Shown in pieces: positions 7,773-8,017 of a stretch of DNA of 8,017 nucleotides (position 1 is the first letter of the stretch; every line of letters begins with the position of its first letter). The position numbers were made by a program, and so were the translations under genes. Origin of the DNA: Campylobacteraceae bacterium (GTDB lineage Bacteria > Campylobacterota > Campylobacteria > Campylobacterales > Sulfurovaceae); NCBI GenBank assembly GCA_027002665.1, contig JALWZK010000059.1, positions 1 through 8,017 on the forward strand. The letters run 5' to 3'. The notes beneath the pieces were generated by a model, which did not search any database, was not told the origin of the DNA, and was given only the letters and a program-made list of their open reading frames with translations.

Positions 7773-7816
7773 CCACCGACTTGCCATTGTCTTTTGTAAG
7801 GTGGAATGTTATCATA

Positions 7817-7993
7817 TCACAATAAAAAATATAAGTCAATATCTATGTAATGGAGCGTTAAAATCTCTCTTGTTTTAATAATCTTACTCCAATAATTTTT
7901 AGGAGCAACATTCAATAAAAACTCTCTATCTCTTTTGTCAATATTTTTTAGTGCTTCACCAATTAAGTCTATGCTTTTTTCTTTTATGGACAT
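7817..7993 (-). pseudogene. HepT-like (DUF86/HEPN) toxin fragment
   Basis: On the - strand, a 58-codon frame starts at an ATG behind AAGGA. It matches the second half of HepT-like HEPN RNases of MNT/HepT toxin-antitoxin pairs: IGEALKNI (residues 11-18), then PKNYWSKIIKTREIL (31-45) and HYIDID (48-53), which correspond to the family pattern IGEA...P..W..I...R..L.H.Y..ID. Intact proteins have about 110-140 residues; here the N-terminal helices are absent and all three upstream frames meet stops within about 25 bases. The usual Rx4H of the nuclease site reads R42 with leucine at position 47, although H48 next to it could serve as Rx5H. The tail stops early, perhaps after a one-base slip. A nucleotidyltransferase antitoxin gene, if present, would lie beyond the right edge. 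I judge it a decayed remnant; a short functional protein is less likely. Confidence 0.55.
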
Positions 7994-8017
7994 GGGTTTA
8001 GTTCCTTGTTATAAATC

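Larger units (their letters stand above)
7717..7815 (-). pseudogene. Possible frameshifted C-terminal end of the HepT-like remnant
   Basis: Directly after the stop of the 58-codon HepT-like fragment, an open frame in another register runs 32 codons, starting MITFHLTKDNGKSVV and continuing IEKFSMKIKKKYQKSLI. The IEKF-then-lysine pattern resembles the last amphipathic helix of HepT proteins, and the same register is open back through the AT-rich stretch at 7826-7842, where a one-base slip could have occurred. There is no ribosome binding site, so it is unlikely to be a gene of its own. This is an inference from pattern only. Confidence 0.28.
7406..7816. other. Intergenic stretch with no intact gene
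   Basis: About 410 bases hold no long open frame on either strand. The stretch contains several inverted repeats (described separately), a perfect 6-bp hairpin ATTTTC-AATA-GAAAAT at 7410-7425, and a less AT-rich patch around 7541-7590. The composition change right after the 25-aa ORF and the toxin remnant at the far end suggest a degraded or rearranged region rather than a planned regulatory gap. No insertion-sequence ends, tRNA or attachment site could be seen. Confidence 0.55.

Noticed and set aside
7717..7815. The 32-codon - strand frame as an independent small gene
   Set aside because: It has no ribosome binding site and begins only 1 nt after the toxin-fragment stop. It is better explained as a frameshifted tail of the same gene, or as chance.

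Overview
The window carries one transcriptional unit, all on the + strand. It encodes a complete membrane-bound, cytoplasm-facing respiratory nitrate reductase: a tail-anchored monoheme cytochrome c, then narG, narH, narJ and narI. The genes are tightly packed: an ATGA overlap before the cytochrome, 1 nt between cytochrome and narG, 15 nt between narG and narH, a TAATG overlap between narH and narJ, and 16 nt between narJ and narI. The DNA is AT-rich, arginine is mostly AGA and leucine mostly TTA. This suits a low-GC Proteobacterium or Campylobacterota-like organism, perhaps from a metagenome. I cannot fix the taxon from sequence alone; Campylobacterota is my best guess and is an inference.

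Layout: 1-113 is a very AT-rich upstream region with a TATAAT and two small dyads. 114-182 is a 22-codon leader-like ORF with a good ribosome binding site, coupled to the cytochrome gene. 179-691 is the cytochrome, 693-4304 narG, 4320-5870 narH, 5870-6586 narJ and 6603-7316 narI. 7328-7405 is a 25-codon ORF with a strong ribosome binding site, which may be the stub of a lost downstream gene. About 7406-7816 has no convincing intact gene and holds several AT-rich inverted repeats, two of which could end the nar transcript. At the right edge, on the - strand, is a degraded HepT-like (DUF86/HEPN) toxin fragment.

How the parts work together: NarI takes electrons from quinol through two b hemes. 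NarH passes them through one [3Fe-4S] and three [4Fe-4S] clusters. NarG holds FS0 and the Mo-bisMGD site and reduces nitrate to nitrite in the cytoplasm. NarJ is the assembly chaperone and is not part of the final enzyme. The cytochrome faces the periplasm and is probably an extra electron donor or acceptor, or an anchor or assembly partner, as in the NarC-led operons known from Thermus. That role is inferred.

All cofactor ligands checked in NarG, NarH and NarI are present. I see no nitrate transporter, regulator, molybdenum cofactor gene, mobile element, CRISPR array, tRNA or rRNA. I found no convincing new multi-gene system. The points most worth a second look are the two small ORFs that bracket the operon, the cysteine tail of NarJ, the cytochrome, and the decayed toxin locus that marks a change of context after narI.
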